A DNA stretch of 64,000 bases from Hydrogenophaga sp. PBL-H3 (GCF_010104355.1 NZ_CP044972.1:3472001-3536000); one strand, 5' to 3'; shown: positions 25,852 to 35,069, numbered from the stretch's first letter. Notes: generated by a model not told the origin, from the letters alone. A program made the numbers and translations.

Positions 25852-27951
25852 TCACAGATCGGTGATGCGGGTCTCACCCGGGTTGGAGTACAGGTCCACC
25901 ACGCGGCAGTCGCCGCACATCTTCAGGCGCTCCAGCGCTTCACCCTGGAACATGGCGTGGCCCGAGAGCTTGCCCAGCATCACCTCGATGCCCTTGAGCG
26001 TGCCGAAGGGTTTGGCGCAGCGGATGCAGTGGTAGGGCTGCGCTTCGTTGAGCACACGCAACTGCTTGCGCTGCTCGCCGATCAGCAGGCGCGGCTGCAG
26101 GGTGATGGCGTCTTCGGGGCAGGTGCTGGCGCACAGGCCGCACTGCACGCAGTTCTTTTCGATGAAGCGCAGTTGCGGGCGCTCGGTGTTGTCTTGCAGG
26201 GCGCTGGCCGGGCAGGCGCTCACGCAGCTCAGGCACAGCGTGCAGGTGTCCTTGTTGACGTTGATGGTGCCCAAGAGCGAAGCGCCGGGCAGCGCGATGG
26301 CTTCCATGGCCGGGCGCTGGGCAGCGCTGTCTTGCAGCAGGTGGTCGATGGCCAGTTCGACGGTGGCGCGTTTCTCCGCCTGGATGGCAAACGTGGCGCG
26401 GCGCTTGACCGTCTGCGCCGGGGCACCCACGAGCGCGGCGTCGAGCGCCTGCGCGTCGCTGGCCTCGATCAGGCGGAAGTGTTGTCCGCTGTAGCCCAGG
26501 CCACTCACGAGGGCCTGCGCCACCGCCATCTGCTCGCGCACAGCCTCGCGGTACTGCGGCGCTTCCTCGCCGGTCATGAGCACCCACACCTGCGAAGCGC
26601 CGTACGCAAACGCAGAGAGCCACACGTCCAGACCGATGGACGCCGTGTGCCACAGGGGCACCGGGATCACGCGGGCGGGAACGCCGCGCACCTTCCTGTC
26701 CAGCGCTGCGGCGCGGCCCAGATCGTTGACGAGGGCCGTGCCGGCTTCCTGGCTGTGCAACAGCAGCGCGGCGTTTTGTCCGCCGGCCTTGGCGTAGGTG
26801 GCCAGCAGGGTGCGCAGCTTCACGCCCTGCTCGCTGGCGCGCGGGTAGGCGTACGACAGCGCACCGGTGGGGCACACGGTGGTGCAGGCGCCGCAGCCCA
26901 CGCAGAGGTTGGGGTTGACGACGATCTGGTTGCGCTTGATCTCGCTGCTGATGGCCAGCGCCGAGCAGACCTCGACGCAGGCGTTGCAGCCCACGGTTTC
27001 GTTGCGACCGTGCGCGCAGAGCTTTTGCTTGTAGGTGAAGAACTTGGGTTTTTCGAACTCACCCACCAGCTCGCGCAGCTTGAGCACCGTGGCCATGCCG
27101 GCGGCGTTGTCGATGCCGGAAGCCAGGTGGAAATAGCCCTGGGGGTGCGCGTGCTGCGAGAAGGCGGGCGCGGCCCGCAGGTCCAGCACCATGTCGAATG
27201 TTTCGCTGTGTTCCTGCGCATCGCGCTGGAAGTTGATCGCGCCCACCGCGTCGCAGGCTTTCACGCAGGCACGGTGGCTCTTGCATTTGTCCATGTCCAC
27301 CTGGTAGTCCAGGCCGATGGCGCCTTCGGGGCAGGCGGCCACGCAGGCGTTGCATCGGGTGCAGAGGTCCAGGTCGATCGGGTTGCTGGTGGTCCAGTCC
27401 ACCGTGAACGCGCCGAGCCAGCCGCGTACCTCGCCGACGGTGCCCGCGATCACCGGGTAGCGGCGGGTCTGCATGCCCTTGCCACCGGTGGACAGGAGGC
27501 TGACCTCCAGCGTGTCGGAGACAAGGTCGGCCACGCGCTCGGCATCTTGAAGCGCGCCGATGATCAGCAAGCGGCCCGCGCTTTTGTAGGTGACGGTGGG
27601 CACCGGCTCGGCGTCGGGCAGGCGCGCAGCGGCCAGCAGAGCGGCCATCTTGGGCGTGGCGTCCTTTCCTTCTCGGCCCCAGCCGCCGGTCTCGCGGATG
27701 TTGACGAACTTGATCGGCCGCACGTCAAGCGACACTGCGCCCTCGGTCTGCTCGGAGAGTTCGGTGAAGAGGCGGCTTTCCTGGGTGCAGGCGACCACCA
27801 GGTCTTCGTTGCTGCGCGCCGCGCGCTGGAAGGCGGAGGCGTCGCGGCGGCACAGCGTGGTGTGCAGGGTCAGGTCTTCATCCAGGGCCTCGCCCAGAAC
27901 CTTCGGGTTCAGGGCCATGGTCTGGTTGCAATTGCAGATCAGCGTGGTCAT
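25852..27951 (-). CDS. Multi-cluster 4Fe-4S ferredoxin of the formate dehydrogenase island
   Basis: A 699-residue cytoplasmic iron-sulfur protein without a signal peptide. Cysteine groups run along it: CNCN at the N terminus, CTRCNACVAACPEG near 200, GCNACVEVC near 325, CVGCGACTTVCPTG near 355, CTLCLSCVSACP near 575, CVQCGLCASTCPED near 605 and a CIRC/CGDC pair near 640-680. There is no flavin or molybdopterin domain. It probably moves electrons for the formate system or for its maturation. Its start lies within the end of the DUF3306 gene (74-base overlap), and it is followed by the TorD-like gene. Confidence 0.88.
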   Translation of the reverse strand: MTTLICNCNQTMALNPKVLGEALDEDLTLHTTLCRRDASAFQRAARSNEDLVVACTQESRLFTELSEQTEGAVSLDVRPIKFVNIRETGGWGREGKDATPKMAALLAAARLPDAEPVPTVTYKSAGRLLIIGALQDAERVADLVSDTLEVSLLSTGGKGMQTRRYPVIAGTVGEVRGWLGAFTVDWTTSNPIDLDLCTRCNACVAACPEGAIGLDYQVDMDKCKSHRACVKACDAVGAINFQRDAQEHSETFDMVLDLRAAPAFSQHAHPQGYFHLASGIDNAAGMATVLKLRELVGEFEKPKFFTYKQKLCAHGRNETVGCNACVEVCSALAISSEIKRNQIVVNPNLCVGCGACTTVCPTGALSYAYPRASEQGVKLRTLLATYAKAGGQNAALLLHSQEAGTALVNDLGRAAALDRKVRGVPARVIPVPLWHTASIGLDVWLSAFAYGASQVWVLMTGEEAPQYREAVREQMAVAQALVSGLGYSGQHFRLIEASDAQALDAALVGAPAQTVKRRATFAIQAEKRATVELAIDHLLQDSAAQRPAMEAIALPGASLLGTINVNKDTCTLCLSCVSACPASALQDNTERPQLRFIEKNCVQCGLCASTCPEDAITLQPRLLIGEQRKQLRVLNEAQPYHCIRCAKPFGTLKGIEVMLGKLSGHAMFQGEALERLKMCGDCRVVDLYSNPGETRITDL

Positions 27952-28516
27952 CGTGGGGGTCCGGTGTCTCGGGGACGGGTGTGTCGTTGTGGTCGTCGGG
28001 CAGGGCTTCAATGGCCTCTGGCTCGGCGTGGGCCACCTCGGTGGGTGGCTCGGTCTGCGGCTCTGCGTACACGCTGGCGGCCGGCTTCGGCTCGTTCGGG
28101 TCGTCCACCAGTTTGAGGAATTGCGCACCTACCATCTTGGCCATGTCGGCCTTCGACAGCGGGCTCGGCTGGGAGTAGTCGTCGATGTAGATGTCCAGCC
28201 CGTCCATGACGTTGTAGTGCGGGTCGGTGAAGAGCTTCTTCACCGCCGCATTGCGCACATCGGGCGACACGCTCTTGGCCACGAAGGCGGAATAGTCGGA
28301 TTCGGGCGTGAGTCGGGCCACGTCTTCCAACGTGAGCGCGGGCGGTGGCTCGGGTTCGGCCGGTGCGGCCACGGGTGCTGGCGCAACCACCGCCACGGGC
28401 ACCACGGCGGGCGCGGGCTTGACCGATGGCTCGGCGGGCAGCGGCTCGCCCGTGCGCACCTGCACCTTGCGGCGCGACCAGCGCGAGAAAAAGTTGTCGT
28501 CGTCGTTCGTGGACAT
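27878..28516 (-). CDS. DUF3306 domain protein
   Basis: A 212-residue protein of the DUF3306 family, found with formate dehydrogenase loci. The N-terminal motif NFFSRWSRRKVQVRTGE and the central VKKLFTDPHYNVMDGLDIYIDDY are the recognisable parts. A Pro/Ala-rich linker separates them and the tail is acidic and His/Pro-rich. The function is unknown. The last 74 bases overlap the start of the ferredoxin gene in another frame, so its tail may be a non-conserved extension. The ATG at 28516 lies just after the DUF3305 stop (TGAGCATG). Confidence 0.85.
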   Translation of the reverse strand: MSTNDDDNFFSRWSRRKVQVRTGEPLPAEPSVKPAPAVVPVAVVAPAPVAAPAEPEPPPALTLEDVARLTPESDYSAFVAKSVSPDVRNAAVKKLFTDPHYNVMDGLDIYIDDYSQPSPLSKADMAKMVGAQFLKLVDDPNEPKPAASVYAEPQTEPPTEVAHAEPEAIEALPDDHNDTPVPETPDPHDDHADLQLQPDHGPEPEGSGRGPG

Positions 28517-28518
28517 GC

Positions 28519-29154
28519 TCACTGTCCTGGCGCCTGGCCACCGCCGCGCGGCTTGTCGGTGCTGATGCGCACCGGCTGTCCGAAGCGGTCGGTCAGCGGC
28601 TGAAAACTTTGCGGGCGCTGACGGCGCTTGGGTTCGGGCTGGTAGGTGGCGTCCACAAAGCCGCGCATCCAGTCCACCACCTCGGGCGCGGCGGGCACCT
28701 GGTCCACACGTTCCTGCGCATCCAGCCAGCGGCCGGCGTCGTGGTAACTCAGCGTGACGATCTGAGGCACGGCCATGGGTTCACCGTCGAGCAGGCGGGC
28801 TTCGTCAGCGCGCCAGAACACCCAGAAGCACGGCTGCGGGCTGTTGAGGTTGAGGAAATAGCCTTCGGCATCGTCGCGGAACAGCATTACGCGAAAACGC
28901 GGGAACAGCCAGTGGGTGGTTGAACCACCGTCCTCGGAAGCATCGACCGGCTCCACCGCCTGCGGCTCGTGGTCGTGCTCGTCACCCTCGGGCTCGGTCT
29001 CCTCGGGGCTGCCGCGCAACAACACGTCGGCCAGCACCCAGCGAAACGGTTGCCAGCGGCTCATGGGGCCGCTCACCGGCTCGCGCCGCATCACCACATC
29101 GACCTCGATGGCGGGCCGACTGCGGGTGGGGGCAGGGGTATGGGGGTTGTTCAT
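28519..29154 (-). CDS. DUF3305 domain protein
   Basis: A 211-residue cytoplasmic protein of the DUF3305 family. Recognisable stretches are VDVVMRREPVSGPMSRWQP near the N terminus, then WVLADVL, and the C-terminal NLNSPQPCFWVFWR and IVTLSYHDAGRWLDAQERVD. DUF3305 and DUF3306 genes travel together beside formate dehydrogenase operons; their role is not established to my knowledge. It is the first full gene of the accessory operon. The ATG overlaps the stop of a possible eight-codon leader. Confidence 0.85.
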   Translation of the reverse strand: MNNPHTPAPTRSRPAIEVDVVMRREPVSGPMSRWQPFRWVLADVLLRGSPEETEPEGDEHDHEPQAVEPVDASEDGGSTTHWLFPRFRVMLFRDDAEGYFLNLNSPQPCFWVFWRADEARLLDGEPMAVPQIVTLSYHDAGRWLDAQERVDQVPAAPEVVDWMRGFVDATYQPEPKRRQRPQSFQPLTDRFGQPVRISTDKPRGGGQAPGQ

Positions 29155-29177
29155 ACGAAGGCAGGAATGTACGGCAT
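29151..29177 (-). CDS. Possible eight-codon leader peptide before DUF3305
   Basis: An ATG directly after GGAGGAGG opens the short frame MPYIPAFV and stops at TGA overlapping the DUF3305 ATG (ATGA). The good ribosome site belongs to this mini-frame, while the DUF3305 ATG has none nearby. Ribosomes may reach DUF3305 by coupling. It could instead be chance, as the sequence carries no other mark of an attenuator. Confidence 0.35.
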   Translation of the reverse strand: MPYIPAFV

Positions 29178-29260
29178 CCTCCTCCGGGACGAAGAACGCG
29201 CGGCGCTTTACCCCGCCTGCGGCGCAAGAATGCGCGGGGAAACCCTGACGCCCCTGGCCC

Positions 29261-30562
29261 TCAGTAGGTTTCCAGGTGGAGGCGGCCTTCGCGCTTGAGC
29301 GCGGGGCCGATGCTGTCCCAGTTCAACCCCGCACCCTGCGCCACATCGCGCAAGGCCAGCACCACGCCCTCTTCCATGCTCTTCAAGCCGCACACGTAGA
29401 AGTAGGTGTTCGGGTCCTGCAGCAGCAAAGCCAGATCGGCGGCTCGCTCGCGCATGGCGTCCTGCACATAGCGCTTGGGCGCGCCTGGCGTGCGGCTGAA
29501 GGCGAAGTTGGTGTCGATGAAGTCCTTGGGCAGGTTCTGCAGCGGGCCGAAGTACGGCAGCTCTTCCTGCGAGCGCGCGCCGAAGAACAGCATGAGCTTG
29601 CCGCCCTCGAACTTGCCCGAAGCCCGCAGGCGCCGGCGCCACTCGGTCATGGCGCGCATGGGGGCGCTGCCGGTGCCGGTGCAGATCATCACGATGTTGG
29701 ACTTGGGGTGGTTGGGCATGAGGAAGCTGGTGCCGAACGGCCCGATCACTTCCACCTTGTCGCCCACCTGCAGATCGCACATGAAGTTGCTGGCCACGCC
29801 GCGCACCGGTTCACCGTCGTGGTCTTGCAGCACACGCTTGATGGTCAGCGACAGGTTGTTGTACCCAGGACGCTCGCCGTTGCGCGGGCTGGCGATCGAA
29901 TACTGGCGCGCGTGGTGCGTGCGGCCGATGTCGTCGACGCCGGGCGGCACGACACCGATGCTCTGGCCTTCCAGCACCGGAAACGGCATGGCGCCGAAGT
30001 CCAGCACGATGTGGTGTGTGTCGTAGTCGCTGCCGGCGGTCTTGCCGACCTCGGTAACGCGCACATTGCCCACCACCGTGGCGGTGATGGTCTTCTGCGC
30101 GGCCTTGGGGCCGTAGAGGTTGGTGTAGACGTGTGCGGCCGACCAAGGCGGCAGGGTCGAGCCGAAGGTCGACGAATTGAAGACCTCCGCGCCGCTTGGG
30201 TCCTTGACCACGGCCGGCGTGGCGGCGGGCGCCAGAGCCACGGCCACATCGCCCCCTGCTTCGGCCAGACCCTCCAGCTCTTCCGCCGGCAACTCGGCGG
30301 GCAGTTCGTCCCACGTGAGCTGCTCTTCGGGCGTGTAGGCGCGCAGGCGCGGCATGGTGCGCCAGTTGTCGATCGAGCCGGTGGGGCATGGCGAAATGCA
30401 GTCCATGCACAGGTTGCATTTCGAGGCGTCGACCACGTAGTTGACGTTGTCGTGCGTGATCGCCTGCACCGGGCAGATCGCCTCACAGGTGTTGCAACGG
30501 ATGCAGATCTCGGGATCGATCAGGTGCTGTTTGATGACAGCGAGTTCGGCTGGGGCGTTCAT
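29261..30562 (-). CDS. boxA: Benzoyl-CoA 2,3-epoxidase reductase subunit BoxA
   Basis: A 433-residue reductase that feeds NADPH electrons to the BoxB epoxidase in the aerobic box pathway. Two [4Fe-4S] motifs come first ([12 protein letters not shown] near 21, [12 protein letters not shown] near 51). A ferredoxin-NADP reductase module follows, with FAD-binding [15 protein letters not shown]-binding [13 protein letters not shown] and the end [13 protein letters not shown]. The start [14 protein letters not shown] is the usual BoxA N terminus. Between it and the upstream boxB lies hairpin repeat copy 2, which could weaken or stabilise the boxA part of the mRNA. Confidence 0.95.
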   Translation of the reverse strand: MNAPAELAVIKQHLIDPEICIRCNTCEAICPVQAITHDNVNYVVDASKCNLCMDCISPCPTGSIDNWRTMPRLRAYTPEEQLTWDELPAELPAEELEGLAEAGGDVAVALAPAATPAVVKDPSGAEVFNSSTFGSTLPPWSAAHVYTNLYGPKAAQKTITATVVGNVRVTEVGKTAGSDYDTHHIVLDFGAMPFPVLEGQSIGVVPPGVDDIGRTHHARQYSIASPRNGERPGYNNLSLTIKRVLQDHDGEPVRGVASNFMCDLQVGDKVEVIGPFGTSFLMPNHPKSNIVMICTGTGSAPMRAMTEWRRRLRASGKFEGGKLMLFFGARSQEELPYFGPLQNLPKDFIDTNFAFSRTPGAPKRYVQDAMRERAADLALLLQDPNTYFYVCGLKSMEEGVVLALRDVAQGAGLNWDSIGPALKREGRLHLETY

Positions 30563-30641
30563 GGTGAGTCTCCGAAATATCAAGAGACAGTGTAGGAGAG
30601 GGGGAGCGAATCAAGGACGCCGCGGGTCCGGGTCTCCCGGC

Positions 30642-30695
30642 CCGCAGGCGTTGCCCCCTTGAGGGGGTGACGCGCCGCAGGCGCGGCGCGGGGGT
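30642..30695 (+). repeat. GC-rich hairpin repeat, copy 2, between boxB and boxA
   Basis: The order of parts is CGCAGGCGTTGCCCCC, TT, GAGGGGG, TGACGCGCCGCAGGCGCGGCGC, G-run. Both hairpins are perfect here. It is nearly identical to copy 1 at 13583-13633. It lies in the 141-base gap between boxB and boxA, inside an operon that is expected to be co-transcribed. Confidence 0.8.
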
Positions 30696-30703
30696 GAGTC
30701 AGT

Positions 30704-32131
30704 TCAACCAAACCTGACGTATTCGAAGTCCACCGGCTGGCGGTTGACACCCATGACAGGAGGAGCAATCCAGTTGGCAAACTTGCCCGGATCGACCACA
30801 CGGCCCATCAGGCTGGCCACGAAAGCGCGGTCCGACTCGCTGGGCAGCCAGTTGTCGCGGTTGGCGGCCCACTCCGACTCGGAAATCACGCGGCCATCGG
30901 GCGCCACTTTCACGCCCTTGAGCAAGCCGATGTTGCGATGGAAGGCCTTGTGCGGCACGGTCAGGCGGAAAGGGATGCCGGCCTTCTCGATCACCTTGTT
31001 CCAGCGCTCCACGCCACCCACGCTGTCCTTGATGTAGTCGTCGCGCAGCACTTCGTTGAGCGCGTTGAGCATCGGCACTTCCTTTTCCACCAACTGACCG
31101 TTCTGCACGTTCAGAACACGGTAGGTCTGGCCCTTGAGGATGTGGTCGTCCATGCGCTTGCCTTCTTCGTAACGGCCCTTGAGTCCGGTGGAATAGAAGG
31201 TGGCGGCGTTGCTCGATTCGTCGGCGCCGAAGAGGTCGATGGTCACCGAGAAGTGGAAGTTCAGATAGCGCTGCAGAGTCGGCAGGTCGATCACGCCGGC
31301 GGCGCGCAGCTTGGCCGGGTCGTCGGTCTTGAGCTCGTTCATCACCTGGCAGGTGCGGTTGATCACGCGGCTCACACCGGACTCGCCCACGAACATGTGG
31401 TGCGCCTCTTCGGTCAGCATGAACTTGGTGGTGCGCGCCAGCGGGTCGAAGCTGCTCTCAGCCAGAGCGCACAGCTGGAACTTGCCGTCGCGGTCGGTGA
31501 AGTAGGTGAACATGAAGAAGCTCAGCCAGTCCGGCGTCTCCTCGTTGAAGGCTTCCAGGATGCGGGGGTTGTCGGCGTTGCCGCTGTTGCGCTCCAGCAG
31601 GGCTTCGCCTTCCTCGCGGCCGTCCTTGCCGAAGTACTTGTGCAGCAAATACACCATGGCCCAGAGGTGGCGGCCTTCCTCCACGTTGACCTGGAACAGG
31701 TTGCGCAGGTCGTACTGGCTGGGGGCTGTGAGACCCAGGTGGCGCTGCTGCTCGACCGAGGCTGGCTCGGTGTCGCCCTGCGTCACGATGATGCGGCGCA
31801 GGTTGGCGCGGTATTCGCCAGGCACGTCCTGCCAGGCGGCCTCGCCCTTGTGGTCACCGAAATGGATCTTGCGGTCCTGCTCGGCCGGGTTCAGAAAGAT
31901 GCCCCAGCGGTAGTCGGGCATCTTCACGTGGCCGAACTGCGCCCAGCCCTGCGGATCGACGCTGACCGCCGTGCGCAGGTAGACGTCGAAGTTCTGCGAG
32001 CCGTCTGGGCCCATGTCGTCCCACCACTTGAGGTAGTTGGGCTGCCACTGCTCCAGCGCACGCTGCAGCGTGCGGTCTTCGCTCAGGTTGACGTTGTTGG
32101 GGATCTTGTCGCTGTAATCAACTGTGGACAT
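30704..32131 (-). CDS. boxB: Benzoyl-CoA 2,3-epoxidase subunit BoxB
   Basis: A 475-residue di-iron oxygenase that converts benzoyl-CoA to its 2,3-epoxide with O2. Carboxylate-His motifs for the iron pair are seen in VEEGRHLWAMVYLLH and LTEEAHHMFVGESG. The N terminus MSTVDYSDKIPNNVNL and the C terminus QPVDFEYVRFG are typical BoxB. It is the second gene of boxCBA, about 100 bases after boxC. Its reductase partner BoxA follows, separated by a repeat. Confidence 0.96.
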   Translation of the reverse strand: MSTVDYSDKIPNNVNLSEDRTLQRALEQWQPNYLKWWDDMGPDGSQNFDVYLRTAVSVDPQGWAQFGHVKMPDYRWGIFLNPAEQDRKIHFGDHKGEAAWQDVPGEYRANLRRIIVTQGDTEPASVEQQRHLGLTAPSQYDLRNLFQVNVEEGRHLWAMVYLLHKYFGKDGREEGEALLERNSGNADNPRILEAFNEETPDWLSFFMFTYFTDRDGKFQLCALAESSFDPLARTTKFMLTEEAHHMFVGESGVSRVINRTCQVMNELKTDDPAKLRAAGVIDLPTLQRYLNFHFSVTIDLFGADESSNAATFYSTGLKGRYEEGKRMDDHILKGQTYRVLNVQNGQLVEKEVPMLNALNEVLRDDYIKDSVGGVERWNKVIEKAGIPFRLTVPHKAFHRNIGLLKGVKVAPDGRVISESEWAANRDNWLPSESDRAFVASLMGRVVDPGKFANWIAPPVMGVNRQPVDFEYVRFG

Positions 32132-32233
32132 GTTGTGCTCCTGCGGATACTCGTGCGGTGGACTGTCGTTCGGTTGCGGCTGGCTCCACCGGGAAACCCA
32201 CCGCACAACAAGGCTCAGAAAATCAAAGGGACA

Positions 32234-33940
32234 TCAAACGCGGTTGAAATCGAAAGCGGCTTTGTCGCCCTTGCCGTAGACCTTCAAGGCACCTTTTTCG
32301 CCAACGGCGTTGGGGCGGATGAAGATCCAGTTCTGCCAGGCGGTGAGCCGGCCGAAGATGCGTGTGGCCATGTTTTCCTTCTGCGCAAAACGCAGGTTGG
32401 CTTCCAGGCCGGTCAGGGCGTCGGGCGACATGGAGGCGCGCTCTTCGAGTGCCATGCGCACCTCGTCGTCCCAGTCGATGTCGTCGGGTGCGGCCGTCAC
32501 CAGGCCGAGTGCGAACGCGGCATCGGCGTCCAGCGGTTTGCCGATGGCGCCACGCGCGGCGTCCATCGGTGCGACCTCTTCGTAGAAGCGGCGCTGCAGG
32601 CGCGACTGGTCGTTGACCATGGGCAGCACGCCGAAGTTGAACTCGTCGAGCTGCAGCTTGGGCGCCTTCTCGGCGTCGTCGGGCAGGGCCAGCATGTAGG
32701 CGCGGTCGGCACAGAAAACCAGCTCGGCAAAGCAGCCCACGAAGCACGAGCCGGACTCGATGAGGGCGAACAGGCTGCGCGAGGACACATCGAGCCGTGC
32801 GAAGGTGCGGCGCATCAGGCCCAGCGTCTCGCGCACCAGCCAGTGATCTTTGTTCGCGAGCATCACGGCGTCACTGGCCAGCACGGCGGCGGCATCACCT
32901 TCGGTCTTGAGCAGCCAGGTGCCGATGTCGAGTTCGTTGGTGCGCAGGCACAGGATGGCGTCGTCGAGCTCGCGCGCCATTTGCAGCGGCCACCAGGCAG
33001 CGCCCGCGGCTTCGATGGCGGCGATGTCTTGCGGCTGCGCACCGGTGGGCGCTTTCAGGGTGATGGTGGCGCTGCGTTTGGCGCGGTCGATCGCCACGTT
33101 CACAAAGGCGTAGCTCAGACCGTTGGCGCTGTCGGTGCGGGTGATGCGCGGCAGGGCCACGCCTTTGCCACTGGCCGGGCGGTCGCTCTGCGCGGCCAGG
33201 GCGGCGGCGCGCTCGCTCACGTGGGCGGCGAACTGCTGGGGTTTGGCGATGGAGTCCACCAGGCGCCAGTCGACCGCCTTCTTGCCGCGCACGCCTTCGC
33301 TGGTGGTGCAGAAGATGTCGGCCAGGTCGTGGCGCACGTGGCGCTTGTCGGTGACACGGGTCAGGCCACCGGTGCCGGGCAGCACGCCGAGCAAGGGCAC
33401 TTCAGGCAGCGACACGGCAGAAGACCGGTCATCGACCAGCACGATCTCGTCGCAAGCCAGGGCCAGCTCGTAACCGCCGCCAGCGCAGGCGCCGTTGAGC
33501 GCGGCCACAAATTTGAGGCCGCTGTGTTTGGAGGAGTCTTCGATGCCGTTGCGCGTCTCGTTGGTGAACTTGCAGAAGTTCACTTTCCAGGCGTGGCTGG
33601 AGACACCCAGCATGAAGATGTTGGCGCCGGAGCAGAACACACGGTCCTTGGCGCTGGTCACCACCACGCTGCGCACCTCGGGGTGCTCGAAGCGCACGCG
33701 GTTGAGCGCGTCGTGCAGTTCGATGTCCACGCCCAGGTCGTAGCTGTTGAGCTTGAGCTTGTAGCCAGGGCGGATGCCGGCGTTCTCATCGATGTCGATG
33801 GCCAGCGTGGCGACAGCACCGTCGAACGACAGTTTCCAGTGGCGGTACTGGCTGGGGTCGGTGCGGTAGTCGACCGTGGTGGGGGCGGTGGCGACGGGTG
33901 CGGCTGTAACGGGTGCGGTGGCGATGGCGGTATCACTCAT
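32234..33940 (-). CDS. boxC: 2,3-epoxybenzoyl-CoA dihydrolase BoxC
   Basis: A 568-residue crotonase-type enzyme with two enoyl-CoA hydratase-like halves. It opens the ring of epoxybenzoyl-CoA to 3,4-dehydroadipyl-CoA semialdehyde and formate. ALNGACAGGGYELALACDEI marks the first half and KVYGKGDKAAFDFNRV is the C terminus. The formate released is a natural substrate for the formate dehydrogenase encoded beside this cluster. The leader GAGGAGACAAACCC before its ATG is identical to that of bclA. It is the first gene of boxCBA. Confidence 0.96.
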   Translation of the reverse strand: MSDTAIATAPVTAAPVATAPTTVDYRTDPSQYRHWKLSFDGAVATLAIDIDENAGIRPGYKLKLNSYDLGVDIELHDALNRVRFEHPEVRSVVVTSAKDRVFCSGANIFMLGVSSHAWKVNFCKFTNETRNGIEDSSKHSGLKFVAALNGACAGGGYELALACDEIVLVDDRSSAVSLPEVPLLGVLPGTGGLTRVTDKRHVRHDLADIFCTTSEGVRGKKAVDWRLVDSIAKPQQFAAHVSERAAALAAQSDRPASGKGVALPRITRTDSANGLSYAFVNVAIDRAKRSATITLKAPTGAQPQDIAAIEAAGAAWWPLQMARELDDAILCLRTNELDIGTWLLKTEGDAAAVLASDAVMLANKDHWLVRETLGLMRRTFARLDVSSRSLFALIESGSCFVGCFAELVFCADRAYMLALPDDAEKAPKLQLDEFNFGVLPMVNDQSRLQRRFYEEVAPMDAARGAIGKPLDADAAFALGLVTAAPDDIDWDDEVRMALEERASMSPDALTGLEANLRFAQKENMATRIFGRLTAWQNWIFIRPNAVGEKGALKVYGKGDKAAFDFNRV

Positions 33941-34023
33941 GGGTTTGTCTCCTCGGGGCTGCGGGGCTGGTGGAGGCCCCGACAAACCGGCATTCAACTG
34001 CCGGCGGGAGCCCAATGACGTGA

Positions 34024-34066
34024 ATAATAATTCACAAAGTCAAAATGGTCAATGCACTTTTATGCA
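34024..34066 (-). promoter_or_regulatory. boxCBA promoter with TGCA-N6-TGCA operator
   Basis: On the minus strand TTGACC (34052-34047) and TATTAT (34029-34024) are 17 bases apart, a good sigma-70 promoter with start near 34017. Directly upstream, 34053-34066 is TGCA-CTTTTA-TGCA, overlapping the boxR stop codon. The inverted repeat GTGAAT-AATA-ATTCAC (34020-34035) surrounds the -10. TGCA-containing repeats are the known operators of the BzdR/BoxR family. Confidence 0.7.
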
Positions 34067-35013
34067 TGTTTTGTAACCAGGCCCAAACGTTCGCGCACCT
34101 GGCTGCGCAGCGCCAGGAAGGCATCGTTCAAGCTGTAGGCGCTGGTATTGAAGCTCATGTCGGCCTTGGAATAGAAGGCCGAGCGCCCGGCAAGGATGCG
34201 CTTCAAGTCATCCATGGCCTCGCGGCTGGCCGCCATGGGGCGCATGTCACCCTGCGCGGCCACGCGGCCCATGTGGTCGGCCGGGTCGGCCTGCAGCCAC
34301 ACGGTGGTGCAGTGCGAGAGCAGCAGGTTGAAGTTGGCTGCGTCCGACACCAGGCCACCCGGCGTGGCAATCACCACCTCGGGGTAGATCTGGATCGCTT
34401 CTTCCAGTGCGCGGCGCTCGTAGCGGCGATAGGCGGGTGTGCCGTAGAGCGAGTGGATTTCGTTGATGCTGCAGCCGGCGAATTTTTCAATCTCGCGGCT
34501 GAGTTCGATGAAGGCGAAACCGAGGTCGTCGGCCAGGCGCTGGCCCAGGGTGGATTTCCCCGCGCCACGCAGGCCGATCAAGGCGATGCGCGAACTTCGC
34601 CCAGGATCGCCGCCGGGCACGGCACCGCCGCCCAGCAACCCGCCAATGGCCACGCGCACGCGCCGCAAATCACCCTCACCGCGGCCTTCGAGCAACTCGC
34701 GGATCAGCAGCCATTCGGGTGAGCTCGTGCTCACATCACCCAACAACTCCGCCAGCGAGCAATGCAGCGCCTGGGCCACCTGCAGCAGCACCAGGATGGA
34801 GGCATTGCCGGTGCCGTATTCAAGGTTGGCCAGGTGCCGCTCGGACACATCGGCCGCCACGGCCACGGCCTTGCGCGTCATGCCGCGGCGCGAGCGCAGG
34901 GTGCGCACGCGCTCTCCCAGCGCCACCAGGAAGGGGTTTCTCACCTCTTCATCCGTCGGGACGGGGTCCACTGGCCGGGCGGTGGCCATCAGGCCGGAAT
35001 CGGCTGCATCCAT
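34060..35013 (-). CDS. boxR: BoxR/BzdR-type transcriptional regulator with shikimate-kinase-like domain
   Basis: A 317-residue regulator of the box genes. Residues about 27-85 form an XRE-type helix-turn-helix (GMTRKAVAVAADVSERHLANLEYG). After a linker, residues about 138-310 resemble shikimate kinase, with P-loop GLRGAGKST and LYGTPAYRRYERRALEE. In relatives this domain senses benzoyl-CoA instead of acting as a kinase. It sits between its two candidate operator regions, upstream of boxC on the same strand and divergent from boxD. The ATG at 35013 or one nine codons in could be the start. Confidence 0.92.
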   Translation of the reverse strand: MDAADSGLMATARPVDPVPTDEEVRNPFLVALGERVRTLRSRRGMTRKAVAVAADVSERHLANLEYGTGNASILVLLQVAQALHCSLAELLGDVSTSSPEWLLIRELLEGRGEGDLRRVRVAIGGLLGGGAVPGGDPGRSSRIALIGLRGAGKSTLGQRLADDLGFAFIELSREIEKFAGCSINEIHSLYGTPAYRRYERRALEEAIQIYPEVVIATPGGLVSDAANFNLLLSHCTTVWLQADPADHMGRVAAQGDMRPMAASREAMDDLKRILAGRSAFYSKADMSFNTSAYSLNDAFLALRSQVRERLGLVTKHA

Positions 35014-35069
35014 GGTGTGCCAGAGCTTTCAAACAGGGTCGTCGGGTTTGGGGAAAACCGGCAAGGGGC

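Noticed and set aside
27878..27951. Frameshift between DUF3306 and the ferredoxin making one fused protein
   Set aside because: Each has its own plausible start and the DUF3306 core ends well before the overlap; the overlap affects only a low-complexity tail.
30938..34018. A plus-strand open frame of about 1,000 codons opposite boxB and boxC
   Set aside because: It is antisense to two well-recognised enzymes, spans their intergenic gap only by chance and shows no domain.
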